In this document: piece by piece, positions 10,492-21,241 of the stretch
Layout: every line of letters starts with the position of its first letter
Position numbering within the stretch: position 1 is the first letter of the stretch
Source: Ashinkailepas kermadecensis
Lineage: Eukaryota > Arthropoda > Thecostraca > Neolepadidae
Assembly (NCBI GenBank): GCA_034440615.1
Contig: JAOTOM010004118.1
Location: forward strand, 62,001 to 126,000
Reading direction: 5' to 3'
Length of the DNA stretch: 64,000 bases
Notes under the pieces: model-generated
Told to the model about the DNA's origin: nothing
Databases searched by the model: none
Seen by the model: only the letters and a program-made list of their open reading frames with translations
Program-made: the position numbers and the translations under genes

Positions 10492-12474
10492 ATGGCTGTG
10501 AGTAAACAGGAAATATCGAGGCTTCTGCGGTCAAACAGCCCGAGAGTCACCCTCTGCGCCAACGAAGAAGGCCGATCTGCTGTTTGGGACAATTTTCGAT
10601 GTGTGGAGTTAGATGAGTGCCGCGTCGCCTTCGTTGCCTGTGTCAAATGCCACGCCATATATGGTCATAGTAATAAAGATGGCACAACCAACCTTAGAAA
10701 TCACAAGTGTGGTTTGAAAGGGCCAGAGGCAGGCCAACAGACCCTGACTTCGTTCTGTGGTCCGACTGCCGCGCCGAACGCGGTCAGCGAAGCCAAACGG
10801 CGTGTCGCAGCAAAAGCAGCCCTGTGCACTGCCCAGGATTTTCGCCCCTATACCTTCGTGGAAGGGGAAGGCTTCCGTCAACTCGCTCAGGAGCTGCTGG
10901 ACCTAGGGACGACAAACTCGGCGAAACACCTAAAAGCAGACGACGTGCTCCCGAGCGCGCGCACAGTTGGTCGTGAAGTACAGAAGCAGGCGAATGACAG
11001 GCGGGGCCAACTTCGCCGTGAACTAGAGGAAACCATAAGTGCAGCAGTGACAACTGATGGCTGGACGTGCAGCACCACACGCCATAAGTTCATCTCCATT
11101 ACCCTTCATAGCGTAGCAGACACGAAAGGACAGCTGGAGGTCAAAAGCAAAGTGCTTGGCGTCAGAGCTATGGATGAAGCCCACACGGCAGCCAACATTT
11201 TCGCAGCGATCAGCTCTGTTCTCGACGAGTTCATACCTAACTGGGAACAAGACGGTCGTGTCAGTGCCGTGGGCACTGATAACGCAGCCAACATGCGCGC
11301 TGCGTTCGATCGACGTGCCTCGCTTTGGCTCGGCTGTACCTGTCACCAGCTTCACCTGGTGGTGAAGGCAGCTCTGGAGCCGGCGACGGGTGAGCGCCGT
11401 CAGTGGGCTGAGGAGAGTGAGGACGCCCTGCGAACCGCAGCGCAAAGAATCTGCGATCAGCTAAAGTCCAGCAAACAGCTGGTCTCGCTGGTCTCGCTGG
11501 TGAGGCGAAAGGGCCTGGATAGGCACCTCACCAAAACCCTCGAACAGGAGTGCGAGACCAGCTGGCACAGCACGCTCATCATGGTGAAGTCGATCCTGGA
11601 GGCCATGGAAGACATGCGCCGCCTGCCGGCGTTTGTGGACGACCCGCCAGTAGAGGAGCTGCTAGGCAGCCTGCGCGCCAGCACCTTGCGTCAGATTGTT
11701 GACGTCCTGGAGCCGCTGACGCTGGCTAGCAACCAGCTGAGCTGCGAGCGTTCGCCTACCCTCCACCTGGTCGTGCCCTGCTTGGAGCGGCTCCTGCAGC
11801 ACCTGAAAGCAGATGAGGAAGGCGACCTCATTGCGGAAGAGTTGAAGCGCCGCCTAAGAGCAGGTCTGCTGCAGAAGTACAAGGTGAAACCAGCACACGT
11901 GGCGGCGGCACTCCTGTGGCCGCCTCACCGTCGTCTGAGCATTTTCAAATTCCTGGACGCACAGCTGAAGCAGGAGGGCCAAAACCTGATAGCCGACTTG
12001 GCGAAGCAGCTCGTGCGGATCCGAGATCGTGGCAGCTGCAGAAGTGCAGCCGCTGTCGACCACGACTCACCAGACTCGCCACTGCCTGCCGAATCGCACC
12101 CATCACAGTCAGGGCTGAGCAGTAGCACCATGGCAAGTTTCTTCAGCTTTGCAGCTGAAGACTCTGCCGAAGCCGAAGCCAATCCATCGCGGTCTTTACA
12201 AGCGGAGCTCGCTGAATACATGGAGCAGCCGGGGCCCGAACTGGCAGTCTGTCGTGATCCATGTGGGCAAGACATCCTAAAGTTCTGGTCGGCGCGCGGC
12301 GTCCGGGAAAGGTTCTGCCTGTTGCATCAGCTGGCACGGCACCTTCTGGCAGTACCTGCTGCCAGCACTGCATCAGAACGCGCATTCTCAGCGAGTGGGC
12401 GTATCCTGGAGGAGCGCCGTTCCCAGCTCGCTCCTGAGAGCGTCGACGCGCTGATGGTTCTGCGAAAGCAGTAA
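10492..12474 (+). CDS. hAT transposase with BED zinc finger, 660 aa, intact
   Basis: This encodes a DNA transposase that would cut out and reinsert the element by cut-and-paste in the nucleus. A BED-type finger sits at about residues 30-75, with Cys50, Cys53, His71 and Cys73 as likely ligands. The RNase-H-like core includes TTDGWT (Asp near residue 189) and GTDNAANM (Asp near residue 263), typical hAT acidic positions, followed by a CHQLHL motif. The last ~67 residues form the hAT C-terminal dimerisation domain, with FW near its start and ASTASERAFSASG. I chose the ATG at 10492 because it has an ACCATGG context; the frame also has an upstream ATG at 10465. The ORF is uninterrupted and much more GC-rich than the flanking LINE, which suggests a different origin and recent arrival. 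Which hAT subfamily it belongs to cannot be told by eye. Confidence 0.92.
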   Translation: MAVSKQEISRLLRSNSPRVTLCANEEGRSAVWDNFRCVELDECRVAFVACVKCHAIYGHSNKDGTTNLRNHKCGLKGPEAGQQTLTSFCGPTAAPNAVSEAKRRVAAKAALCTAQDFRPYTFVEGEGFRQLAQELLDLGTTNSAKHLKADDVLPSARTVGREVQKQANDRRGQLRRELEETISAAVTTDGWTCSTTRHKFISITLHSVADTKGQLEVKSKVLGVRAMDEAHTAANIFAAISSVLDEFIPNWEQDGRVSAVGTDNAANMRAAFDRRASLWLGCTCHQLHLVVKAALEPATGERRQWAEESEDALRTAAQRICDQLKSSKQLVSLVSLVRRKGLDRHLTKTLEQECETSWHSTLIMVKSILEAMEDMRRLPAFVDDPPVEELLGSLRASTLRQIVDVLEPLTLASNQLSCERSPTLHLVVPCLERLLQHLKADEEGDLIAEELKRRLRAGLLQKYKVKPAHVAAALLWPPHRRLSIFKFLDAQLKQEGQNLIADLAKQLVRIRDRGSCRSAAAVDHDSPDSPLPAESHPSQSGLSSSTMASFFSFAAEDSAEAEANPSRSLQAELAEYMEQPGPELAVCRDPCGQDILKFWSARGVRERFCLLHQLARHLLAVPAASTASERAFSASGRILEERRSQLAPESVDALMVLRKQ

Positions 12475-13079
12475 GAGAAGTCGACCTGCAACTAGTTGGT
12501 GGTGATGAACGGTGTTATATCACACAGTACCAACTTTTTGGACATGTGCTCTTTCACGTGTCTTTCATGTTCATGCCTCTTATTTTCCCTTAGCACAGTA
12601 TTCACAAGTTGTTGAATGAACACCAAATGTTGCTTGTTTTCAGCTCGCTCTTTGGAGCATAGTACTGCAACGAAGTGGTTCAGAACTAAACCTACCAAAG
12701 AACCTACCAAATAGGTCGGTCGACCTGCAACTAGTCATTAGTTCTGACTGCTGAACGTTTTTATTAGGTATAGCTTCACCGTTGTGGATAACACCTGCCT
12801 ACTCATTGATGTGCGCAGACTGGAAATACATGTGATTCACACAAAACCAGGTATTTGTAGTCGTCTACAGCGTTTATTTATGTATTGGAAATACGTTACC
12901 AACAGATGTTATATCCGTCCAGAAACAAATGATGTCAATTATTAAAACGGCGTTTTACAGAATTTCTTTTTCGTGTCTTTCCACCGTCGTGATAAACGAG
13001 TCATTTAGCTCGAAAACATTATGAAGGTAGCAATTTACATATGTCATGTTGACATGTACTAACCTGAAAGGGTCATGGC
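12475..13079 (+). other. hAT 3' untranslated region with a 17-bp direct repeat
   Basis: This is non-coding DNA between the transposase stop and the right subterminal array. GTCGACCTGCAACTAGT occurs exactly at 12480-12496 and again at 12719-12735. It looks like a footprint of an internal duplication or of a small insertion. Confidence 0.6.
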
Positions 13080-13619
13080 ATATATGGATGGATATGGATG
13101 CAGCATATTATGTAGGCGGATGGATATGGATGGATAGTAAATTTGCTTCATGGATACGGATGGATATGGATAACACATGAGGAGGAGGTGGAACTGGTGG
13201 ATGGATAAGGATGGATACAAATTTGGGCTGACGGATGCGGATGGATATGGATATAAAAAAAAGCCATCCATGTCGACCTCTAATGTGAATGTATAGTGCT
13301 GTTCCGTCACTGCGATGTGGTCCCCGGACCTCATCGTAGCGGTACATACAAGGAATAATTAAAGAGATTTAACTTCTACGAATCGATGGGAAAAAAGGTT
13401 CCATGAAGTGCAATGAGAATTGGAGTGAATATACTAAACTAATTTTCATTTCGGTTCATTTGGATATTAAACTACGACAATTCCATTGTAAGAAAACACA
13501 CATTTCAAATACAGAGTTAATGTTTGTCAGTACCTTTCGGTGCATGCCTCAGCCATGCGTGATCAGGCAGGAAAGTTTGTTGTGTCATTGCGGCCCCTGA
13601 GGGACCGCCCGAGCCGTCT

Positions 13620-13875
13620 GGGCGACCGGTGACATTGGAGAGGTCACGGCAGCCGGTCACTGCCGCGGGCGCTGCCGCTGGCTGGCAGGAGTCGGCCGGG
13701 TCAATTGTGTGCCACCAGCGCTGGACGTGCCGGGCTTCCCCGGCGACCGGTGACATTGGAGAGGTCACGGCGGCCGGTCACTGCCGCGGGCGCTGCCGCT
13801 GGCTGGCAGGAGTCGGCCGGGTCAATTGTGTGCCACCAGCGCTGGACGTGCTGGGCTTCCCCGGCGACCCGCTGA
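13620..13875. repeat. 121-bp GC-rich tandem duplication
   Basis: Two near-identical 121-bp units (13620-13740 and 13741-13861), starting GGCGACCGGTGACATTGGAG, plus a truncated third start. ORFs on both strands here are shadows. Confidence 0.9.
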
Positions 13876-14861
13876 AGTCTAACGTGGCTGGTCTGCAGAG
13901 GAGTGACTGCGGGGTCGGCCACTCCTCGCGGGAGTGGCATGAGTTCTCAGAGCAGGAGTTGCTCGTGTGGTGTTGGTGATTGGTGTGAGTTTGGTAAGTG
14001 GTGTCGGGCTAGGAGTCATGTCAGTTTGTGTCGAGGTGAAAGTGGTGCGCACACGGGGAGTGGGAGAGCAATACTGGCCGTCTGGGCATGAGCTTTGGTG
14101 GGGGAGGTCGCCTCGACGGTTCGCCGGGCCTGGGGATACGCAACGCCGGTCGTGGCCTTGACCGCGCAGACTTCCTTCTCCTCTCAGGGGAAAAAGCCCT
14201 ACCTAACGGAATCTGCACAAACACAAAGAACACACAGAAGCGCGGGGAACACAAATGCGACGCCGAAAAGCACGGGGATGATGCTGTGCAAGGAATAATT
14301 AAAGGAATTCACCCTACTAAAAATAAAAGTAGATAGAAAAAGAGGCGACGGGTGTCATCCCACTTGTAAATAAAAACTACGGACGAGCTCAGGTGAAACA
14401 AGCCGAGCGAACGAACCCTTATCTAGTGCGCGTGTGGTGGCGGAGCGTGCGATGCGCTCTGCATTTTAGTTCCTTGTCCCTGATTGCCGTTTTCGAAAAA
14501 TCCACTGAGCTCAAGAGATCGTCACCGGGAGGTCATCCTTTCCTTGGGTCATCCTTTCCTTGGCAAAACCAAGGCTGCGTCTCGGAGTACAACCGAACGG
14601 AACTTGAAAATGCCACGTCATGGACTACGGTTATACTGTGAAAGACGACGTCTAGCCATTCCTAGGAATTTGACCATGGACTTGCTAAATGAGGACCACG
14701 AGAGTCAACGTCGGTCTGAATTGGCACGGTATGAATACTGGCTGTGATACGAGTCGTCGGATCACTGGAATCAGCTGCTGGCGATAGCAGCTGGGAGAAC
14801 CCAAATGTTATGGCGCGTGTCACGCGGTGGCGTCTGTGCCCTAAACAGACGGGCGCCAGGT
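13876..14861. other. No gene recognised
   Basis: Open frames in this GC-rich stretch resemble no family I know. A 16-bp string, CAAGGAATAATTAAAG, at about 14288 also occurs at about 13349 in the LINE endonuclease region, so a small relic of the same LINE may lie at 14280-14345. Confidence 0.3.
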
Positions 14862-15098
14862 GGCGGCCAGTGGGCGGCGAGCGGTGGGCGGCGGGCGGCG
14901 GGCGGTGGGCGGCGGGCGGTGGGCGGCGGGCGGTGGGCGGCGGGCGGCGGCGGGCGGTGGGCGGCGGGCGGTGGGCGGCGGGCGGCGGGCGGTGGGCGGC
15001 GGGCGGCGGGCGGCGGGCGGTGGGCGGCGGTAGGCGGCGGGCGGTGGGTGGCGGGCGGCGGGCGGCGGGCGACGGGCGGGCGGCGGGCGGTGGGCGGT
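14862..15098 (+). repeat. G-rich GGCGGGCGGTGGGC simple repeat
   Basis: About 235 bp of almost pure G/C on the plus strand, built from GGCGGGC and GGTGGGC words. Runs of GGG every few bases make the plus strand a strong candidate for G-quadruplex formation. Poly-Arg/Gly and poly-Pro ORFs across it are artefacts. Confidence 0.92.
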
Positions 15099-16682
15099 AG
15101 TTAGGGGGCCTCATCAACCGGCCCCGCCGGCTGACTCGCGCAGAACTGTATTTTTACGCCGGCCAGCACCGGCCATGAGATTTGAGCCTCAACAGTTCGT
15201 CGTCGAGAAAATCGCTGCCAGCTTAATATAGCAGCGGTCGGCCCAGCCTAAACTGTTACGGACGGCCCGCCGTCACATAGACAACTCTTCTGTCCGCTCA
15301 AGTCAACAGAGCCATACCCCAGTTTAAACAGCGCCCCCGCCATAGTGTTGCCAGCCAGCTGGGCCGCGGAATAATCTGCACCCGGGTCGCAGCGCACTCC
15401 CTCTCACCCCTCCGTACGGCTCACAAAACCGAGGAAAACCTGTGCAGCACGCAGTGGCCACACCCGGGTGCATCAACCCCACGGCCACAATCAACCTACA
15501 AACGGAATGGAAGTCGGTTAAGCTCTGGATGTGTTCCTCCAGCGATAAAAGTCAAATAAAATGTCCACTCGGTCACGACAAGGGTGGGAGAAATAGTCAT
15601 TATGTCCGTGTAGATAAGACGACAGAGATGGCGCGGGCCTGTTCTGGCACTAAAGTCGCCCAGGGCTTGTGGGACAAGTGAAATTTCATAGAGCAGCGGT
15701 CCTCCCAGCTCGCCTGACCTCTACGCATGCTAGTGATGATGGTTTAATTGTTTTGCAATAATTATCGGTGCATCCAGCTCGTCCTACACCAGTTCGCATC
15801 TAATGTACTAATTATATTCAGTCATTGAAGAAAAGTAGACTGTGGAGTGGCACAGCATAGGGAAGGGCAGAATAATCGGGGCCTTAACGTTATTTGGCTC
15901 CCAACACAAGTCGTTTCGGAACATATTGAAGTGTTCTAGCTTCAAGCTGAACTTTGGAACGTTTATTATCAGCGTGTACCATATTTGGCCACCTACATAA
16001 TTCCGCATAAGTTGAGCACTAGTGGAAAGTAATCCCTCCCCTGTTCCCATTTTCCCCACCCACTGGATAAAATGGGACCAAGGACAGAAGGCCTTATGAG
16101 GAAGCTAACACATGTGATGTGGCAAACAATCCGAGTATGTTCGTTGGCTGGGTTAACAGTTTATGTAGATCGGTGCCATGTATATTTTTTTCGTAGAGTG
16201 GAGGGTGCAGGCGAAGACGAAACCGGTGTTGACGTCGACACAATTTGGTACTATGGTATGGAAAAGTACAAGCAAAAGGTGATACTGACAAATGAACACA
16301 GCATCTGCTGGTAATGTCGTGATGGCACAGAAGCTAGGAATCAAATCTGGTGAAGAAGTGACAGCTACTTTGTACGGTGTGAAGTACAGAAAAAGCAGGG
16401 TACCCTGCTTTGTCCCTTTCTTCACACTCTGTCATGCCCCAAAGAACAGATATGGTTAGTTGAGCATACCGTCATGCTTGAGCACGCCGCCACAGAAAAG
16501 CATGCTACGACATGGAAGACTAATAGAAAAGCCTTCACTGCAATATCATCATCAAAGCGACGGGTCACTCATAAAGCCTCCAATCACAACGTCGAAATAG
16601 CATCAGACACTGACAAAAAAAAACTAAAATTCGTCGCACTTCACGCACGCTCGATCGTCTTGCTACACCAGAAAAGAACGGC
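15099..16682. other. No gene recognised
   Basis: CpG-rich DNA to about 15500, then mixed sequence. The open frames are short and show no recognisable domain, and no RNA gene was seen. Confidence 0.35.
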
Positions 16683-16781
16683 AAATGGGAGAACTATGAA
16701 CTGGCAAGAGTGGCACAATGGGAGAACTATGAACTGGCAAGAGTGGCACAATGGGAGAACTATGAACTGACAAGAGTGGCA
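16683..16781. repeat. 33-bp tandem repeat, 3 copies
   Basis: The unit around ATGGGAGAACTATGAACTGG is repeated three times with one or two differences. Confidence 0.92.
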
Positions 16782-16978
16782 CCAGTCCACAATGCTAATC
16801 AATGAACAATTGCGAAATCCTATTTTGTCCAGTTGCACCGTTTTCCTCCATTTCACCTATCCTCTAATAGACTCAATAGTAAACCGCATCTTACCACATC
16901 GTACCCCAGCCCTCACATGTACAGAGCGCTGATGCAACACCACGAGGACTTTTCCACCACGGAAAAATGGCGGGCTGA

Positions 16979-17290
16979 TGCGCAACACCACTGGGTGTAC
17001 CTAATGGAACATCCCTCCCCGACCTTATGGCGTACAACGCTACTGGGTGTACCTAATGGAACATCCCTCCCCGACCTTATGGCGTATAACACCACTGGAT
17101 GTACCTTATGGAGCATCCCTCCCCGATCTTATGGCGTATAACGCCACTGGGTGTACCTAATGGAACATCTATCCACGACCTTATGACGTGCAACGCCACT
17201 GGGTGTACCTAATGGAACATCCTTTCACAACCTTGTGGCGTACAGCGTCATTGTGTGTACCTAATCGAACATCCTTCCACGACCTTGTGG
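16979..17290. repeat. 52-bp tandem repeat, 6 copies
   Basis: The unit begins near CGTACAACGCYACTGGGTGT and ends near CGACCTTATGG. Copies diverge progressively towards the right end. No gene was seen from 17291 to 18315. Confidence 0.9.
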
Positions 17291-18315
17291 CGTACAAAAT
17301 TCAGACATCATGTCAGGTTGCTAAGCTGTGACGAAAGAACATGCCAGATAGTTTGTCGCCGATGTCGCGAAAAATGTGCAATTAATCGCACTGATTGCCC
17401 CAACTAGTCCATATTGAACGTGGTAGAGACATGGACAACTGAGCTGACATACTTGCATATGCTATTCACCTTTCCAATGTCATTCGAGATCATTGACCCA
17501 GCATGATCTCACGTGATCTTTTCCGGCTTTTGGGTCGCTTCGGGGTTAACTTAGACTCTGGAATTGAAATTAATGTCTATCTTATCCCAAGTGTGTACAA
17601 GAAGGTAACATGAGAGCACCATTTGAGTAATTCCCCAAACAAAATCAACATATCGACCTTCTCTGAACCTTGCCTTATGGATCTACCTATAATATATTGC
17701 ACACAATTAGCATTCAACATGCTGAGGAATCCTATGTCGAACATTTCCAGCGAGAATCAGTCATTGTTCCTACGCCGATAATATTTGTCGTGAATATGCT
17801 GGATTTTGCACCCAAAAAATGTACACTTAAGCTGACTGAAAGCTAGCCAGCAAAATGTATGATAGCAATCGGGTATCATTCGCTAGATCTCGACACGTAC
17901 ATACCACGTGCTGGATTTTGTTTAATGTCACTGGTACTGATCGTTCGGAAAAGTCAGAATTTGCGATGCTCCTCTCCATCCTGCACTGGGGAATGTGGCA
18001 AGAATATCGTGCACAGGCGAGGGCTGCCTCTGAATAATTGGCAATAAAACACCACGTGCTATGCTCGTATTCATCGCTGCAAATACCACGCCTTGAAACA
18101 AACATGGCTGTAAAAATATAAGGTGGAAAACGTGAGCCCTTAAATCAAATGGCATATGGGGAACAGAGAGACAGACCCGTGCCTCTTGAATTAAAACATC
18201 CAACTCCAGAAAAAATGAACAAACATGTCCGCGCCTATTCTGTAGTTATAGGACGTGCCCTGTAGAGTGATAAGCCCCTCAAAATAAAAACCGCGCCGAG
18301 CCGGTTCAGGCTGGC

Positions 18316-18433
18316 TCAATGGTTGTATTGGCTTCTGTTATTTGAAGGCAGCCCCTCTCGACGGTCGGTCTCGCTCAATGGTTGTATTGGCTTCTGTTAT
18401 TTGAAGGCAGCCCCTCTCGACGGTCGGTCTCGC
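18316..18433. repeat. 59-bp perfect tandem duplication
   Basis: Two adjacent identical copies starting GCTCAATGGTTGTATTGGCT (18316-18374 and 18375-18433). Confidence 0.92.
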
Positions 18434-18663
18434 TCGTAATTTTTATTTGTCTTTAGCAGGGGCAAAGTGCCATCCGCTAGATATTTGTGACGTTAATGAA
18501 AGGGTTACGTTAAACCGACTTGTGTGGCATCAAGTGATAATAAACAAGCAAGAGAGAACAGATGAGAGACGCCGACAAACGAAGAGCGTGGCGTAAAGGG
18601 CCGGTACATAAATCGCATTCAGGTACACATACATACATACATACATGCATACACATGCATACA

Positions 18664-18747
18664 CGCGTATATTGACCGGTAAAATCTGCAGTTATTTGCG
18701 AAAAACCGGAGGGGTGGGCGGATTTCGCCCCCCCTCCAGTGCGCGTG
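18664..18747. mobile_element. 3' end fragment of the TTAA element
   Basis: This stretch matches the right ends of the elements at 22800-22887 and 41672-41752, finishing with CTCCAGTGCGCGTG directly before TTAA (18748-18751). On its left it is cut off by a CATA microsatellite (about 18626-18660). On the minus strand the flank beyond TTAA reads GGTAGCTCAGTGG, resembling a tRNA A box. Confidence 0.75.
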
Positions 18748-18997
18748 TTAACCACTGAGCTACCGACACTAATTCGAGGGTAGAAACTATCTCGCAATGC
18801 GAGGGCTAATGGTTGAAGCCCAAAGTGTGCTGGGGACGCCCAGCACGACCACGCTCCATCCACCAGGAAAATCCCCGAACCTCCAACCACTCACTCAAGA
18901 AAATCCCTACCTTCCATTGTTTATTTTAGCATGTTCTCCTGAAATTTAGCTGCTGTCACTAACCGTGGACAGCAAATGACAGTAGGGTGTCGAGGAC

Positions 18998-19063
18998 AGA
19001 AGGGTGTCGAGGGGTGCTGTCTGTCAGTGTACTTACACTGACAGCACCCCTCGACACCCTTCT
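18998..19063. repeat. Short perfect-stem hairpin
   Basis: Two inverted 30-bp arms (AGAAGGGTGTCGAGGGGTGC and onward) pair perfectly apart from a 4-nt bulge, with almost no loop. A diverged direct repeat of AGGGTGTCGAGG precedes it. No gene context was identified; 19064-20239 shows only short ORFs. Confidence 0.85.
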
Positions 19064-20239
19064 CTCAAAGTTATCGTTTTACACTCGTCACGAGTCTCCG
19101 AGAACGACACGAGAACTTTGTAATACAATTTTATGTTCTTCGAGCTCATGGTGCATACTCATGTCTATTAGCGGGAGTGTCCGAGAATCATAGCAATGCT
19201 GGATATGGTTCTCGATGTTACAGAATTGGTGCGAGAGCCAGGAAAGGTATCCATACTGGTTTCACAGTTCTCAACCGCGCGTCTCCTGCAGTGCAATTCG
19301 ACGCCATCTTCCTTTTTCGACCGCTTGATGGAATAGCCGTGCATGGTGAGTATCAGTCCATTTATATAGCATTTATAAATTACCAGTAAATAGAGAGTAT
19401 GTCAGTCAAATGAAAAGAATGTAGTGGACGTCTTCTTTAGTGTTGCGATTTTACCAAGCTGAAAGTATCACCAATTGGGAAATGTGCATGGCTGGGATGG
19501 GTGCGCCACTACCACACACTTAGTAACCTAGATCCATGGAGAACAAATTTGATGAGAACAAGTTTTTTTTAGCTGCCACTGGGATCCAATGGGCATTGGG
19601 CAGTGATGTGCATCTCTGAATTATGATTTAAGAAGGGTACCAAACAATTCTTTGAAATTAATAATTAGGGGAAGAGGGGGTGGGGTATCTGAACACGTTC
19701 CGTTTCCCGAACACCTACCTTTGAACGTCTTCCGCGTCATGTTCCGAGGGTAAATAACAACCAGATGGCCATATTCATGAACGATGAACTTTTTTTATAC
19801 TGAAATACAAAGGCCTGACTCCATAGTTCTACAGATACTTTGTGTACGAAGTTAACGAAGTCCGCAGGTCCATTTTAGGCTTCACAGAGCCGTCAGCTTG
19901 AGAAAATCAAAAGGAAGCAACCTACAATATTTTGTGTGCGATTACACCAGTATTTTTTTAGTAGCTACTAATATCGTGCACCAGAACACCTACAGTGAAG
20001 TAATCCTGCACAACCACATTTTCGTGTTCGGAATACGGCACACCACTACAAAATAATTATTTGTTTTATAGTTGCTCTTTACAAGTGGTTAGAGGATTTT
20101 CATTGAAAGGAACTGTTTGAATATGGATAGCTTGTTCATTTTCGTGTTCGGTAAACACAGTACAATTACTGGTTCTGCCAAGCAGAAGCAGCAGTAGAGC
20201 CATTTGTTGCATGATGTCTTAAGTGTTTTGAACCCCCCC

Positions 20240-21241
20240 CCGTGTTCACCTACACTATGTTTGCATCTAGTCGATGCTACAGGGAGGGTGGAGGATCAGC
20301 AATTTATACATGCAAAAGCTATGTAACAAGAAGTATGAATATCATAGAAAGCAACCTCATTGAAGCCTCATTTGTGGAAGTAAACCTTGGAATTGAAAAC
20401 AATAAGAAATCTGTAATAGTATGTCAGATATACCATTCCCCATGTTTCTCCCATTGTGATTTCCAAAACATGTTGGATAGGTTACTAGACAGCAAGCAAA
20501 GGAAAACCTACAATCATTACAGGAGATTTTAACTATAACTGACTAAATATTAGAAATGATAGAAATAGCAGAGCTTTTCTAAACTTGCTCACCTCATATA
20601 GATTTTGGCCCACTATAACAAAAGCCACTCATGCACATAGTGCTGGAATATCATTGCTAGACAATATATTTATAAATGATCTCTCATTTATCTGCTCTTC
20701 TGGATATTGCTAGAGGACTTATCTAATCATCTTCCCATTTGTGTGACTTTAACTTTTGATGAAAATCAAAGCTCAGCAAAAGCCAATAGAACAGTATTTG
20801 ATTATAATAAAGTGACAAAATCGAATGATTATTTGGCATTGACACTGCAAAATTTTCACAACACTGATGCAAACATTGCATGTTCTCAACTGAATAAAGT
20901 ATACATAGATGGCATGAAGCTTTGGACTAAAACACTTGCATACAGTAGAAAGAGAGCCCCTATGAAACCATGGATAACTGCAGGAATATTATGTTCCATA
21001 AATACAAAACTGTACAAAAGGTGCATACAAAATCAAACCATACAATATGAACATGAGTATAAACGATATAGAAACATTTTATTTAATATTTTGAGAGATG
21101 GAAAAATATGTATTATCAAACAGCACTCTATCACAATCAGCAGGATGGACAAAGTACTTGGAGAATCCTAAATGAACTGACAAATAAGAAAACAAAAACT
21201 AGATCCAAACTTCCTGATGCATTAGTAGATCAAGATAAAGC
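20240..21241 (+). mobile_element. CR1-like LINE fragment, endonuclease and linker
   Basis: In broken plus-strand frames this encodes the C-terminal half of an AP endonuclease. A VEVNLGIENNKKSVIVCQIY block lies near 20400 and a GDFN-type segment near 20520-20540. LDNIFIND is near 20665 and the SDHLPI-like end near 20730. The EN-RT linker follows, with KPWITAGILCSINTK near 20980 and TWRILNELTNKK near 21150. Several frame changes and the lack of RT make it a dead fragment. It is distinct from the RNase-H LINE at 6.4-13.5 kb. Confidence 0.7.

Larger units (their letters stand above)
10142..13282 (+). mobile_element. Complete hAT transposon, 3141 bp, inserted in the LINE
   Basis: Both ends carry the inverted motif TAGAGGTCGRCAT (10142 onward, and its complement ending at 13282). 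They are flanked by a perfect 8-bp direct duplication, ATGTGAAT, at 10134-10141 and 13283-13290, the target-site length typical of hAT elements. Removing the element rejoins the LINE endonuclease frame (TALYIH on one side, its continuation on the other). Subterminal regions (10159-10320 and 13080-13270) are full of GGATGGATATGGAT-type units, possible transposase-binding arrays. The intact TSD, matched ends and uninterrupted transposase suggest a young and possibly autonomous copy. The class assignment rests on the transposase and the TSD. Confidence 0.93.
6430..13490 (-). mobile_element. I/Jockey-group LINE with EN, RT and RNase H, split by a hAT
   Basis: Read on the minus strand from 13490 to 13283 and then from 10141 to about 6430, this is a decayed non-LTR retrotransposon ORF2. 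It starts with an endonuclease N-terminus (LQWNCRSL near 13485, YRYDE near 13335). The endonuclease continues with GDFNAH near 9915 and SDHYTITL near 9700. Reverse transcriptase follows: an ELENAI...SFGSDKL block near 9000, the catalytic FVDDSAIW at about 8300, and a thumb region ending GIPPLALRR near 7720. RNase H comes next (YFTDGSK near 7315, AELYTI near 7230, WAPSHCG near 7020). A C-terminal Cys/His motif (CSSCSIHLSVTHTILHC) lies near 6690. Many frameshifts and stops make it non-functional. RNase H downstream of RT places it in the I/Jockey group; the exact clade is not resolved. The 3' tail was not located precisely. Confidence 0.85.

Noticed and set aside
12480..12735. GTCGACCTGCA resembling a cloning-vector polylinker (contamination)
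   Set aside because: The match is short, occurs twice inside an otherwise natural hAT element, and is followed by unrelated sequence. Vector contamination is unlikely.
18735..18775. A tRNA gene on the minus strand
   Set aside because: Only the A-box-like part is convincing. The sequence after TTAA is the transposon end, with no proper anticodon arm or B box.
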